From Arthrobacter sp. M2012083 (GTDB lineage: Bacteria; Actinomycetota; Actinomycetes; Actinomycetales; Micrococcaceae), in NCBI RefSeq assembly GCF_000281065.1, contig NZ_AKKK01000038.1, positions 1 through 64,000 of the forward strand: a stretch of DNA of 64,000 nucleotides, read 5' to 3'. Position 1 is the first letter of the stretch, and each line of letters begins with the position of its first letter. The notes under the pieces are model-generated. The model did no database searches, was not told the DNA's origin, and saw only the letters and a program-made list of their open reading frames with translations. Both the position numbers and the translations under genes were made by a program. Positions 25,626 to 33,981 of the stretch are shown in pieces.

Positions 25626-26963
25626 ATGAAGAAACTATTCCGTGCCGCTGCCGTCGCAGCCGCCGCTGCCCTGGCTTTGACAGCCTGCGGCGGCGGCGGA
25701 GCCGCCAGTGACCCGTCCAACGTCAGCCCCACCGGAGAGATCAAGCCCCGCGAAATATCCTGGTTGCTCTCAAGGCCCGCCGACGGAGCTGTCATCAACA
25801 TCATGAAGAAGCTCGCGGACGACTACGCCAAAGAACACCCGGGCTTCGCACTGAACCTCATCACCACCCCGGACCGGCCCTCCTACATTCAAAAGCTTGA
25901 AACTCTGGCCGCGGCCAACAAGCTACCGGAATTGTTCGATACCGATGCAACCCCCTTCGCGCGGGAACTGGCCAAGCAAGGCAAAATGGTGGACGCCGAC
26001 AAGCTCCTGAAATCACTGGACGTGTACGACGATTACCGGCCCGGCGCACTGGACTACCAGCGTTTCGACGACGGCTCCCTGTACATGATTCCGTTCCAAT
26101 TCGAACTCGAATTCATCTGGTACAACAAGGCACTGATGGAGAAGGCCGGCGTTTCCGTGCCAAAGTCCCTCGATGACATCCCCGCCATGTGCACGGCCTT
26201 GCGGAATGCCGGGATCACCCCGATCGCAATCGACGGACAGGACCAGTGGCCGCTGGAACGCTACGTCGCGTACCAGCCGTTCCGTGAAGCGGGGCCCGAC
26301 TTCGTCCAGAAGCTAAAGAAGGGCGAGGCATCCTTCTCGGATGAAGCCGGCCAGAAGACTGTGAAGTGGATGGCTGACCTCGGCAAGGCGAAGTGCTTCC
26401 AGGAGGGCTTCTCCGCCCAGGGATATTCAGACGCGCAGAACCAGTTCACCTCGGGACAGGCCGCCATGTACAACATCGGTACCTGGGAACTTCCCAGCCT
26501 CGCCACGGACAAGCTCAACTCCGAGGTGCGCGACGACATCGATTTCTTTACCTTGCCCACCACTGAAGGTTCGGTGACCGCTGCGAACGAGTTCGTATCA
26601 CCCTCCGGCATTGGGATGGCAGTGAACTCGAAGACCTACGATCCGTTGGTGAGCGACTTCCTGAAGTTCGCCTTGGAGAAGTACCCGGCTGAATACGCTG
26701 CTACCGGGGCCCTTTCTCCCACCACCAACGTACAAACGGCCATCCCGGCGAACGCGACTCCGCTGTACAAGAAGGCGCTCGAAACGGCCGACACCCTTGG
26801 GGACAAGCAAGCAATGCCGTGGGATACCCAGCTCGACCCCACCACCAACGGCCGGCTGCAACAGGAACTCGTCCTACTGGTCCAGGGCAACATTACGCCC
26901 GAACAGTTCACCAAGACCATGGACGACGCCATCAAGCAGAACGCCCCCAAGTTCTTCAAGTAA
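25626..26963 (+). CDS. Sugar ABC transporter substrate-binding lipoprotein
   Basis: A 445-residue family-1 extracellular solute-binding protein. The signal ends in a lipobox ALTACGGG (Cys about residue 21), anchoring it to the outer face of the membrane. It is inferred to capture a fructo-oligosaccharide or difructose anhydride produced by the secreted GH32. It lies 47 bp after the intracellular GH32 and is followed by a hairpin (26972-26995) before the permeases, which may favour its higher expression. Confidence 0.88.
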   Translation: MKKLFRAAAVAAAAALALTACGGGGAASDPSNVSPTGEIKPREISWLLSRPADGAVINIMKKLADDYAKEHPGFALNLITTPDRPSYIQKLETLAAANKLPELFDTDATPFARELAKQGKMVDADKLLKSLDVYDDYRPGALDYQRFDDGSLYMIPFQFELEFIWYNKALMEKAGVSVPKSLDDIPAMCTALRNAGITPIAIDGQDQWPLERYVAYQPFREAGPDFVQKLKKGEASFSDEAGQKTVKWMADLGKAKCFQEGFSAQGYSDAQNQFTSGQAAMYNIGTWELPSLATDKLNSEVRDDIDFFTLPTTEGSVTAANEFVSPSGIGMAVNSKTYDPLVSDFLKFALEKYPAEYAATGALSPTTNVQTAIPANATPLYKKALETADTLGDKQAMPWDTQLDPTTNGRLQQELVLLVQGNITPEQFTKTMDDAIKQNAPKFFK

Positions 26964-26971
26964 ACCGAAGC

Positions 26972-26995
26972 GGCGGGGGCTCCCAACGCCCCGCC
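26972..26995 (+). terminator. Intercistronic hairpin after the levan-cassette binding protein
   Basis: GGCGGGG (26972-26978) pairs with CCCCGCC (26989-26995) around a short loop, between the binding-protein stop and the permease start. There is no T-run. It probably stabilises the upstream message or causes partial attenuation. Confidence 0.5.
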
Positions 26996-27008
26996 CGAAA
27001 GGCCCACC

Positions 27009-27890
27009 ATGCTACCCAACAGGTCAAGAACCTCGGTCCTGGTTTTCCTGCTTCCACCCCTGCTGCTCTACTGCGCAGCCGTACTCTTCCCGATTCTTCA
27101 GTCGTTGTTCCTGAGCTTCTTCTCCTGGAACGGCATCAGCGAGATGGAGTTCGTAGGGCTCGCCAACTATGTCCGGATGCTCACCGCGGACGACATTTTC
27201 TGGAGGTCCTTCTTCAACGCGCTCCTCTACCTGGCCATATGCCTGGTGCTGCAGCTCGGCGGAGCACTGGTTGTAGCCAGTCTCCTCACGTCACTTCGCC
27301 GGGGCCGGGAACTCATCAAAACCCTCTACTTGCTGCCAGCTGTGATCTCCACCGTGGCAATTGCCTTCCTCTTTGTCCGTATTTACTCCATTGACCCGGT
27401 GGGCCTGTTGAACCAGCTGTTGCATTGGATAGGTTTGGGTTCCTTCGAACGGGCCTGGCTCTCCGATGTGAACACGGTGCTGGCCGCCGTATCCGCCCCC
27501 GAAGGCTGGCGGTTTACAGGGCTGTACATGCTCATCATTTACGCCGCCCTGATCGCCGTTCCCAAGGAACTCGAAGAAGCAGCTGTCCTGGACGGCGCCT
27601 CGAAGTGGACCCTCTTCACCAAGATCCGGTTCCCTTATATACGTCCCGTGTGGATTACTACCACCATCATGGCCACCACCTACGGCTTGCGCGGTTTCGA
27701 TATCCCGTACCTCATGACCAACGGTGGCCCTGGGCAGTCCTCCGAGCTGCTCACCACCTACATGTACAAGACAGCCTTCACCAGCACGGACTTCGGCTAC
27801 GCAAGTACCATCTCCGTCTTCATCGTGATCGAGTGCCTCGTCGCCGTCGGCCTCATCTTGTTCATGCTCAAGCGGAAGGCAGATTCATGA
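27009..27890 (+). CDS. Sugar ABC transporter permease (MalF-type)
   Basis: A 293-residue inner-membrane permease with six hydrophobic segments. The EAA loop, EELEEAAVLDGASKWTLFTKIRFP-like (about residues 182-205), contacts the ATP-binding subunit. It pairs with the downstream permease, whose ATG overlaps this stop (ATGA). No ATPase is encoded in the operon, so a shared MsiK-type ATPase is expected. Confidence 0.9.
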   Translation: MLPNRSRTSVLVFLLPPLLLYCAAVLFPILQSLFLSFFSWNGISEMEFVGLANYVRMLTADDIFWRSFFNALLYLAICLVLQLGGALVVASLLTSLRRGRELIKTLYLLPAVISTVAIAFLFVRIYSIDPVGLLNQLLHWIGLGSFERAWLSDVNTVLAAVSAPEGWRFTGLYMLIIYAALIAVPKELEEAAVLDGASKWTLFTKIRFPYIRPVWITTTIMATTYGLRGFDIPYLMTNGGPGQSSELLTTYMYKTAFTSTDFGYASTISVFIVIECLVAVGLILFMLKRKADS

Positions 27891-28789
27891 TCACCCAGAC
27901 AGCCCCGTCCACCCCGCGCGCTTCGACTCCGCCCTCGCCGGTTCGTCAGCGACGGCGGCGCAAGCCGAGCCTGTACCGGACACTCTCGCGGGTACTGATT
28001 ATGCTCATCGTCATCGTGCAGGTCTACCCGCTCGCCTGGCTGTTCCTTACCAGCTTGCGGACGGAACACGACTTCGCAACCGGCGATCCCTTCGCGCTCC
28101 CCAGCTCGTGGACGTGGGAAAACTACGCGAGGGCCTTTGAAACCGGCGATCTGGGCCGGAACATCCTGAACAGCTTCATTGTCACCATGGGGGCCAACAT
28201 CCTCATAGTGTTGTTCGGCATGATGGCTGCGTACGCCATTCAGGTTCTCGGCTTCCGCCTGAGCCGGTTCGTCCGCGGTTTGTTCCTGGTGGGGATTATT
28301 GTTCCCGTTCAGATCGCTTTGGTCCCACTGTTCATCGACTACTCCGCAGTGAACCTGTTGGACACTTACCAGTCGATGATCATCCCCTTGGCTGGCTTTG
28401 CCTTGCCCATGTCCATTTATCTGTTCTCGTCCTTCTTCGAGTACATTCCGCGGGAAACCTACGAGGCCGCATCCTTGGATGGTGCCGGCCCGTACAGGAT
28501 TTTCGGTTTGATAACCCTGCCACTATCTCTGAACACCGTGGTCACCGTTGTCCTGGTGAACAGCATCTTCATTTGGAACGACTTCATCTTCGCCAACACT
28601 TTTGTTCTCTCCGAGGACTTGAAGACGATTCCCTTGGGCCTGCAGAACTACATCGGGGCCATGGGCAAAGTGGATTGGACAGCCACCTTTGCGGCCGTGT
28701 GCGTGACCATCACTCCGCTGCTCCTGGTCTTCCTGGTTCTCAACAAGGCCATGATCCAGGGCTTGGAAAGCGGGGCGACGAAGGGATGA
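27887..28789 (+). CDS. Sugar ABC transporter permease (MalG-type)
   Basis: A 300-residue permease with a basic cytoplasmic N-terminus (RQRRRRKPS) and six membrane segments. The EAA loop is ETYEAASLDGAGPYRIF (about residues 190-206). The ATG start at 27887 overlaps the upstream stop by 4 bp. It completes the transmembrane channel of the levan-product importer. Confidence 0.9.
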   Translation: MITQTAPSTPRASTPPSPVRQRRRRKPSLYRTLSRVLIMLIVIVQVYPLAWLFLTSLRTEHDFATGDPFALPSSWTWENYARAFETGDLGRNILNSFIVTMGANILIVLFGMMAAYAIQVLGFRLSRFVRGLFLVGIIVPVQIALVPLFIDYSAVNLLDTYQSMIIPLAGFALPMSIYLFSSFFEYIPRETYEAASLDGAGPYRIFGLITLPLSLNTVVTVVLVNSIFIWNDFIFANTFVLSEDLKTIPLGLQNYIGAMGKVDWTATFAAVCVTITPLLLVFLVLNKAMIQGLESGATKG

Positions 28790-28827
28790 CCGCCATGGCA
28801 GGCGGATATACTCCAGAAGGAGGACAG

Positions 28828-29907
28828 ATGATTTCGCAGGAGAAAAATTCGGGCAACGCGGCCGCCCCCATCGTTCATGCCGCAGTGGGCCGCGCCCATC
28901 CGGTGACCCTCCGTGAAGTCGCTGAACTAGCGGGGGTTTCCACTGCCACGGTCTCCCTGGTCATCAACAAAAAGAAGAACGCGCGCATTGCAGACGAGAC
29001 ACGTCAGCGGGTCACTGAGGCAATTGCTCAACTGGGCTACCGTCCAAATGCCATGGCCAAAACACTGGTCAGTGGAACCTCGAAGTTCATCGGGTTGGTG
29101 GCCGACGGCGTCGCCACCACGCCCTTCGCCGGCCAGATCATCCACGGTGCACAGGATGAAGCCTGGAAGCATGGTTACGCCCTGCTGATCGCCAATACCG
29201 AAGGCAATCAAGACCTCGAAAAAGATGCCATCGCCATGATGCTGGAATACAAGGTCCGCGGCATCCTGTACTCGACGTGGTTCCACCGCCCCACCGATAT
29301 CCCGGATACCCTTCGCGAGGCAGATTTTGTCCTGGTCAACTGTTTTTCCCCCGACGCCGGGGCCGCGCGCGCCGTAGTACCGGATGAAGCGCAAGGTGGG
29401 CAGTCTGCCACTGAGATCCTGCTCCGCGGCGGTCACCGGCGCATCGCGTTCATCAACACCACCACCCCCGCACCTGCCAAGGACGGTCGACTCCAGGGCT
29501 ATAAGGACGCACTCGAAGCCGCTGGAATACCTTTTGATCCCGATTTGGTGCTCGAAGCGTACCCGGATCAGGAAGGCGGCTACGGCGCCACGCAGGATTT
29601 GCTCGAGCTTGGGGTTGGCGCCGTGTACTGCTACAACGACCGTATGGCCATGGGGCTTTACGACGGCCTGCGGGAAAACGGCCTCTCCATCCCGGAGGAC
29701 ATTGCCGTGGTGGGCTTCGACAACCAGGAAGTCATCGCCGCCCACCTCCGGCCGCCGCTTTCAACAGTGTCACTGCCCCACTACGAACTAGGCGCTGCGG
29801 GCGTTCGGATGCTGTTGGGCCTTGATGCCGCGCCTCTCGAGTCCGCTGTGAAGATCGCTTGCCCGGCGGTTGAGCGCGACTCCGTTGCCGTTCATTCGCC
29901 CGCCTAG
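28828..29907 (+). CDS. LacI family transcriptional regulator
   Basis: A 359-residue LacI/GalR repressor. The helix-turn-helix is TLREVAELAGVSTATVSLVIN (about residues 29-49), followed by a periplasmic-binding-protein-like sensor domain ending in AVVGFDNQEV. The start at 28828 is preferred because AGAAGGAGG lies 5 nt before it; an earlier ATG at 28786 overlaps the permease stop but has a poorer site. It closes the levan operon and probably binds the three AANCGNTT sites at 24021-24124, released by a fructose-derived ligand. Confidence 0.88.
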   Translation: MISQEKNSGNAAAPIVHAAVGRAHPVTLREVAELAGVSTATVSLVINKKKNARIADETRQRVTEAIAQLGYRPNAMAKTLVSGTSKFIGLVADGVATTPFAGQIIHGAQDEAWKHGYALLIANTEGNQDLEKDAIAMMLEYKVRGILYSTWFHRPTDIPDTLREADFVLVNCFSPDAGAARAVVPDEAQGGQSATEILLRGGHRRIAFINTTTPAPAKDGRLQGYKDALEAAGIPFDPDLVLEAYPDQEGGYGATQDLLELGVGAVYCYNDRMAMGLYDGLRENGLSIPEDIAVVGFDNQEVIAAHLRPPLSTVSLPHYELGAAGVRMLLGLDAAPLESAVKIACPAVERDSVAVHSPA

Positions 29908-29962
29908 AGACCTGTTGTCATTGCTTGTTGCCCGAGGGCTTGGATAGGAATAGCGTTGAGGT

Positions 29963-29995
29963 GGAAGCCCAGTGGTCCCCCATCACTGGGCTTCC
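29963..29995 (+). terminator. Terminator of the levan operon
   Basis: A perfect 12-bp stem, GGAAGCCCAGTG (29963-29974) with CACTGGGCTTCC (29984-29995), and a 9-nt loop, followed by CTTT, starts 56 bp after the LacI stop. Confidence 0.8.
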
Positions 29996-30059
29996 CTTTG
30001 GAACCGGCAGCTTGCGCTTCAGACCTCTGTGGGGGGGTCGCTTAAGAAAGGAGATCGAC

Positions 30060-30713
30060 CTGATCAGTTTTCTTAAGGCGACTGCTGCAGCCGATGAATT
30101 GACCGGGATTGTAGGTGTCGCCGCGCAGGTAATCGAAGCCCTCGGTGAATGGGGCGTGGGCTTGCTGACGCTTCTGGAGACTGTATTCCCACCCATACCC
30201 AGCGAGGTGATCCTCCCACTGGCTGGATTCCTTACCCAGCAGGGAAGCATGAACCTGATCCTGGTGTTCGTCACCAGCACCCTCGGCGCATATGCCGGCG
30301 CAATGCTCCTCTATTGGCTGGGGTACAAGGTGGGGTTGGAACGGTCCATCAAGCTACTTTCGAAACTGCCGTTGGTTGACCGGGAAGACTTCGAGAAGGC
30401 CGCTGATTGGTTCGAACGCCACGGTAGATCAGCAATTTTCTTTGGCAGGCTGCTACCCGGCATTCGCAGCCTTATCTCCCTCCCGGCGGGTGCCGAACGC
30501 ATGAACCTGCTGACGTTCAGCCTTTTTACCGTGGCCGGAACCGGCGTATGGAACGCCCTGCTCATTGGAGCGGGGTCACTGCTCGGCACGCAATATCACC
30601 TTGTGGACCAATACTCACGATTCCTCAATTACGCCGTGTACGCAGGACTTGCCGCCTTCATAGGGTGGCTCATCATTCGAAGGGTCAAAAAGCGCAAGGA
30701 AAGCACTAAGTAG
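30060..30713 (+). CDS. DedA family membrane protein, apparent CTG start
   Basis: A 217-residue DedA/SNARE-associated integral membrane protein. It shows the family's LETVFPPIPSEVILPLAGFL (about residues 41-60), a GYKVGLERS loop and FFGRLLPGIRSLISLPAG (about 129-146). DedA proteins act in lipid flipping and envelope homeostasis. No ATG, GTG or TTG lies at the expected place: an ideal AAAGGAG (30047-30053) sits 6 nt before CTG 30060. An in-frame TTG at 30099 lacks a site, and a longer upstream frame would run through the terminator. Confidence 0.8.
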   Translation: MISFLKATAAADELTGIVGVAAQVIEALGEWGVGLLTLLETVFPPIPSEVILPLAGFLTQQGSMNLILVFVTSTLGAYAGAMLLYWLGYKVGLERSIKLLSKLPLVDREDFEKAADWFERHGRSAIFFGRLLPGIRSLISLPAGAERMNLLTFSLFTVAGTGVWNALLIGAGSLLGTQYHLVDQYSRFLNYAVYAGLAAFIGWLIIRRVKKRKESTK

Positions 30714-30766
30714 TTGGGGAAAGTATCAGTTACGGAGCCACAGTTGACGGCCACTAGGCTGGCCCT

Positions 30767-31261
30767 ATGCCCTCGCCGTGGACCTTCCTCATCTCCCTGC
30801 ACGCCATCGCAGCCGGCTACGCCTTAATCTTCGGCGCCGTGAACCTGCTCCGCCGCAACAAAGGCAGCGCAGCGCACAAGATCCTGGGCCGCATCTGGGC
30901 AGTGGCCATGTACGTCGTAGTCCTCACCTCCTTCGGGATCAGAACCATCGATGGCGGCTTCAACTGGCTCCACGCCCTCTCTGTGCTGACGTTCTGTACG
31001 CTGACCATGGGCCTATGGTCCGTCCGCCGCGGCAATATCCGTGCACACCAGCGGTTTATGACAGGCAGCTACTTCGGACTCATCGGTGCGTTCATCGGCG
31101 TCGTAGCCGTACCGGACAGAAGGCTCCCACAGATGGCCATCCATGACCTCGCCGGCCTCACCCTATGGGTGGCGGCCCTCGCACTTACCGCCGGGCTGAC
31201 CGTCGCGGGGCTGATGCAACTGCGCCGAAAGGCCGCACCTGGGATCAGCACCCGAAGGTAG
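30767..31261 (+). CDS. DUF2306 membrane protein
   Basis: A 164-residue protein with about four hydrophobic segments. It carries the family's histidine/aromatic signature: the early SLHAIAAGYALIFG (about residues 8-21), a GRIWAVAMYVVVLTSF helix and RAHQRFMTGSYFGLIGAF (about 92-109). The conserved histidines resemble those of haem- or redox-linked membrane proteins, but no function is known. TAGGCT at 30755-30760 lies six bases before the ATG without a ribosome site, so it may be leaderless. Confidence 0.83.
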   Translation: MPSPWTFLISLHAIAAGYALIFGAVNLLRRNKGSAAHKILGRIWAVAMYVVVLTSFGIRTIDGGFNWLHALSVLTFCTLTMGLWSVRRGNIRAHQRFMTGSYFGLIGAFIGVVAVPDRRLPQMAIHDLAGLTLWVAALALTAGLTVAGLMQLRRKAAPGISTRR

Positions 31262-31325
31262 AGCCTATCCAAACCCTTTTTTCGTCTTTACTTTTTGAGG
31301 ATCCTCCTCATAAACAGACGCATAC

Positions 31326-31361
31326 AAAGCGGCCTTTCACTCGTCCGTGGAAGGTCGCTTT
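31326..31361 (+). terminator. Hairpin terminator after the DUF2306 gene
   Basis: AAAGCGGCCTTTCAC (31326-31340) pairs with GTGGAAGGTCGCTTT (31347-31361) with wobble or single mismatches and a 6-nt loop, then TTGTCTTT follows. Confidence 0.75.
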
Positions 31362-31456
31362 TGTCTTTCCGTGAGATGCCGAAGCATCGGACCAACGGCC
31401 GAAGCGGCCAAACTACCCGCATATATGGGCATTTCGGCATTCCCACAGGCGATTCG

Positions 31457-31466
31457 TACCTAGGTA
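31457..31466. promoter_or_regulatory. 10-bp palindrome before the homoserine operon
   Basis: TACCTAGGTA is a perfect palindrome 60-70 bp before the first start codon of the dehydrogenase-aldehyde dehydrogenase-lyase operon. It may be an operator or part of the promoter; the convergent AsnC protein is a possible binder. Confidence 0.35.
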
Positions 31467-31526
31467 ACTGACACTCCCGGGACCGAGGCTTAAAGGACAG
31501 CATCACCGCCCTACCAAGGAGATCCC

Positions 31527-32573
31527 GTGACTACTTACAACCTGGCCCTGATTGGTTTCGGAGGCGTTAACCGTGCCCTGGCCGAACTGATCCGCGACGA
31601 ACCCCGGCGCTTCGCTTCCCTCGGATTCGAGCTCCGCGTCGTAGCCATCACCGACCTTGCTTTCGGTTCGCTCGTCCAGGGCGACGGCATTGACCTTGCA
31701 GCCATCCTGGCCATGCCCCGCGGATCCTCCTTCGACGGTCTCCCCGGCGGCAGCTCCGACCCCCGGAACGAAGACGTCATCAAGAACAGCCCCGCCGACA
31801 TCGTGGTCGAAGCGACCTTCACCAGCCCAATCGACGGCGAACCGGCCGTCTCGCACGTGAAGTGGGCCATCGAGTCGGGCAAGCACGTGGTGACCACCAA
31901 CAAGGGTCCTGTCGCTCTCCGAGGCCCTGAACTGAGCAAACTCGCCGCAAACAACGGCGTCCGCTTCGAATATGAGGGCGCCGTCATGAGCGGCACACCT
32001 GTTATCCGTCTTGCACACAAGATGCTCGGAGGTCTCGGGTTGACCGCAGTCCAGGGGATCCTGAATGGAACCAGCAACTATGTGCTGGGCCGCATGGAAG
32101 CCGGATTGCGCTTGGAAGAGGCAATCGCCGAAGCCCAGGAGCTCGGCTACGCGGAGGCTGACCCGACCGCGGACATCGGCGGCTCGGATGTCCGGCTCAA
32201 GGTCGCCATTCTGGCCAACGAACTGCTCGGCGCCAACATACACCCCGGCGATGTAGAAACCACCGGCATCCAGGACATCAACAGCGATGACGTGTCCAAG
32301 GCGTTGGCAAGCGGACTTCGCTGGAAGTTGATCGGCGAAGCCCGCCGCGAAGCGGACGGCCGGGTCGTCGCCACCGTCAAGCCGATCGCCTTGCCGGCCG
32401 ATCACCCACTCGCAGGCATTTCCGGTGCCACCAACGCCGTGTCGTTCACCACCGACCTGCTCGGGGCAGTCACCGTATCCGGCCCGGGTGCTGGTCGTGT
32501 GGAGACCGCCTATGCGCTCATCTCCGACATCATGGCCGTCAACGAGTTCGTAACAGGAGCCGTCCGTGCCTGA
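31527..32573 (+). CDS. Homoserine dehydrogenase family protein, probably catabolic
   Basis: A 348-residue NAD(P) enzyme with the N-terminal LIGFGGVNRALAEL loop (about residues 8-21), the TTNKGPVAL block (about 127-135), EGAVMSGTPVIR and the GILNGTSNYVL signature (about 179-189) of homoserine dehydrogenases. It lacks the C-terminal ACT domain used for threonine feedback in biosynthetic enzymes. Its stop overlaps the aldehyde dehydrogenase start by 8 bp. In this company it is inferred to oxidise homoserine, or a similar hydroxy amino acid, to its semialdehyde. Confidence 0.82.
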   Translation: MTTYNLALIGFGGVNRALAELIRDEPRRFASLGFELRVVAITDLAFGSLVQGDGIDLAAILAMPRGSSFDGLPGGSSDPRNEDVIKNSPADIVVEATFTSPIDGEPAVSHVKWAIESGKHVVTTNKGPVALRGPELSKLAANNGVRFEYEGAVMSGTPVIRLAHKMLGGLGLTAVQGILNGTSNYVLGRMEAGLRLEEAIAEAQELGYAEADPTADIGGSDVRLKVAILANELLGANIHPGDVETTGIQDINSDDVSKALASGLRWKLIGEARREADGRVVATVKPIALPADHPLAGISGATNAVSFTTDLLGAVTVSGPGAGRVETAYALISDIMAVNEFVTGAVRA

Positions 32574-33981
32574 AACAGCGATTGCCGAAGCCAACTCCCC
32601 AGTGACAACCCAAGATCTGCTGGTGCACAACAAGTTTGACGGTTCCGTTGTGGCAACCTTGCCCCAGTGCAGCGACGCGGAAGTACAGGTGGAGCTGATC
32701 CGTGCCGCTTCCGCCACCCCGGCAGCGGCCGCCATGCCCCGCCACGAGCGCGGCCGGATCTTGGACACTGCCGCGGACCTTCTTCAGGAGCGCTCCCAAA
32801 AGGTCGCGGAACTGATCGTTGCCGAGGCAGGCAAAACCATCAAACAGGCACGCAAGGAAGTCGCACGGGCCGTCAACACCCTCAAGCTCTCGGCAGCGGA
32901 GACGCGCCGGAATATCGGCGAAGTAGTTCCCTTCGACTCCTTCGCAGGCTCCGAAAACCGGCAGGGTTGGTTCACCCGTGAACCGCTGGGACTCATTGCG
33001 GCCATTACCCCGTACAACGACGCTTTGAACTTGGTGGCCCACAAGCTCGGCCCCGCGATTGCCGGCGGCAATACCGTGATCCTGAAGCCGTCGCAGCTGA
33101 CTCCGTTGACAGCCATCCTTCTCGTGGACCTGCTGCGTGAAGCCGGCCTGCCGACGGAGTTCGTCACCGTTGTCCTGGGTGACCGCACGATCGCGCAGAC
33201 CATCATCTCCTCCAAGCTGGTCCGCATGGTTTCCTTCACCGGAGGTTTTGCCACCGGGCGTGCGATCGCCGCGAGCGCCGGTATCAAACGCCTATCCATG
33301 GAACTCGGCGGCAACGCACCCGTCATCGTGTTCGACGACGCCGACCTTCCCACCGCCGTCGAAGCCTGTGTCTCCGGCTCCTTCTGGGCTGCCGGACAGA
33401 ACTGCATCGGCGCCCAGCGAGTCCTTGTCCAAAGGACTGTCTTCGATGCCTTTCTGAAGGACTTCGTCGCCCAAACGGCGGCATTGAAAACCGGCGACCC
33501 TCGCAACGATCAGACCGACGTCGGACCCATGATCAGCAACGGTTCCGCTGTCGAAGCGAAACGCAAGATCGATGACGCCGTCGCCGCCGGGGCACAGCTA
33601 CTCACTGGCGGCACCCTCAACGGACCGGTGCTGACGCCCGCTGTGCTCACGGGCGTCCCCCGCAATTGTGAAGCCTGGAGCGAGGAACTGTTTGCCCCCG
33701 TAGTCCTGGTGGAACCGTTCGACTCCCCCGAGGAAGCCATCGAGCTGGCCAATGACAGCGAATATGCCCTGCAGGCCGGGGTGTTCACCAAGGACCTGGG
33801 CCGGGCACTGGCAACCGCCAAGGCGATTGACGCAGGCGGCGTGATGATCAACGACTCCTCGGACTACCGACATGATGCAATGCCGTTCGGCGGTTCAAAG
33901 TACGGCAGCATGGGCCGCGAAGGCGTCCACTTCGCTTACGAAGAAATGACCCAGCCCAAAGTCATCGCGATCGCCTCATGA
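32566..33981 (+). CDS. Aldehyde dehydrogenase family protein
   Basis: A 471-residue NAD(P)-dependent aldehyde dehydrogenase. It shows PYNDALNLVAHKLGPAIAGG (about residues 147-166), the MELGGNAP block with the general-base glutamate (about 245) and GQNCIGAQR with the catalytic cysteine near 280. The GTG start lies inside the end of the previous gene. Between a homoserine dehydrogenase and an aspartase it is inferred to oxidise L-aspartate 4-semialdehyde to aspartate; a related amino-aldehyde is the alternative. Confidence 0.83.
   Translation: MPETAIAEANSPVTTQDLLVHNKFDGSVVATLPQCSDAEVQVELIRAASATPAAAAMPRHERGRILDTAADLLQERSQKVAELIVAEAGKTIKQARKEVARAVNTLKLSAAETRRNIGEVVPFDSFAGSENRQGWFTREPLGLIAAITPYNDALNLVAHKLGPAIAGGNTVILKPSQLTPLTAILLVDLLREAGLPTEFVTVVLGDRTIAQTIISSKLVRMVSFTGGFATGRAIAASAGIKRLSMELGGNAPVIVFDDADLPTAVEACVSGSFWAAGQNCIGAQRVLVQRTVFDAFLKDFVAQTAALKTGDPRNDQTDVGPMISNGSAVEAKRKIDDAVAAGAQLLTGGTLNGPVLTPAVLTGVPRNCEAWSEELFAPVVLVEPFDSPEEAIELANDSEYALQAGVFTKDLGRALATAKAIDAGGVMINDSSDYRHDAMPFGGSKYGSMGREGVHFAYEEMTQPKVIAIAS

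Noticed and set aside
31503..32768. 421-codon minus-strand frame opposite the homoserine dehydrogenase
   Set aside because: Long antisense frames are common in high-GC DNA; the plus strand carries the family signatures.
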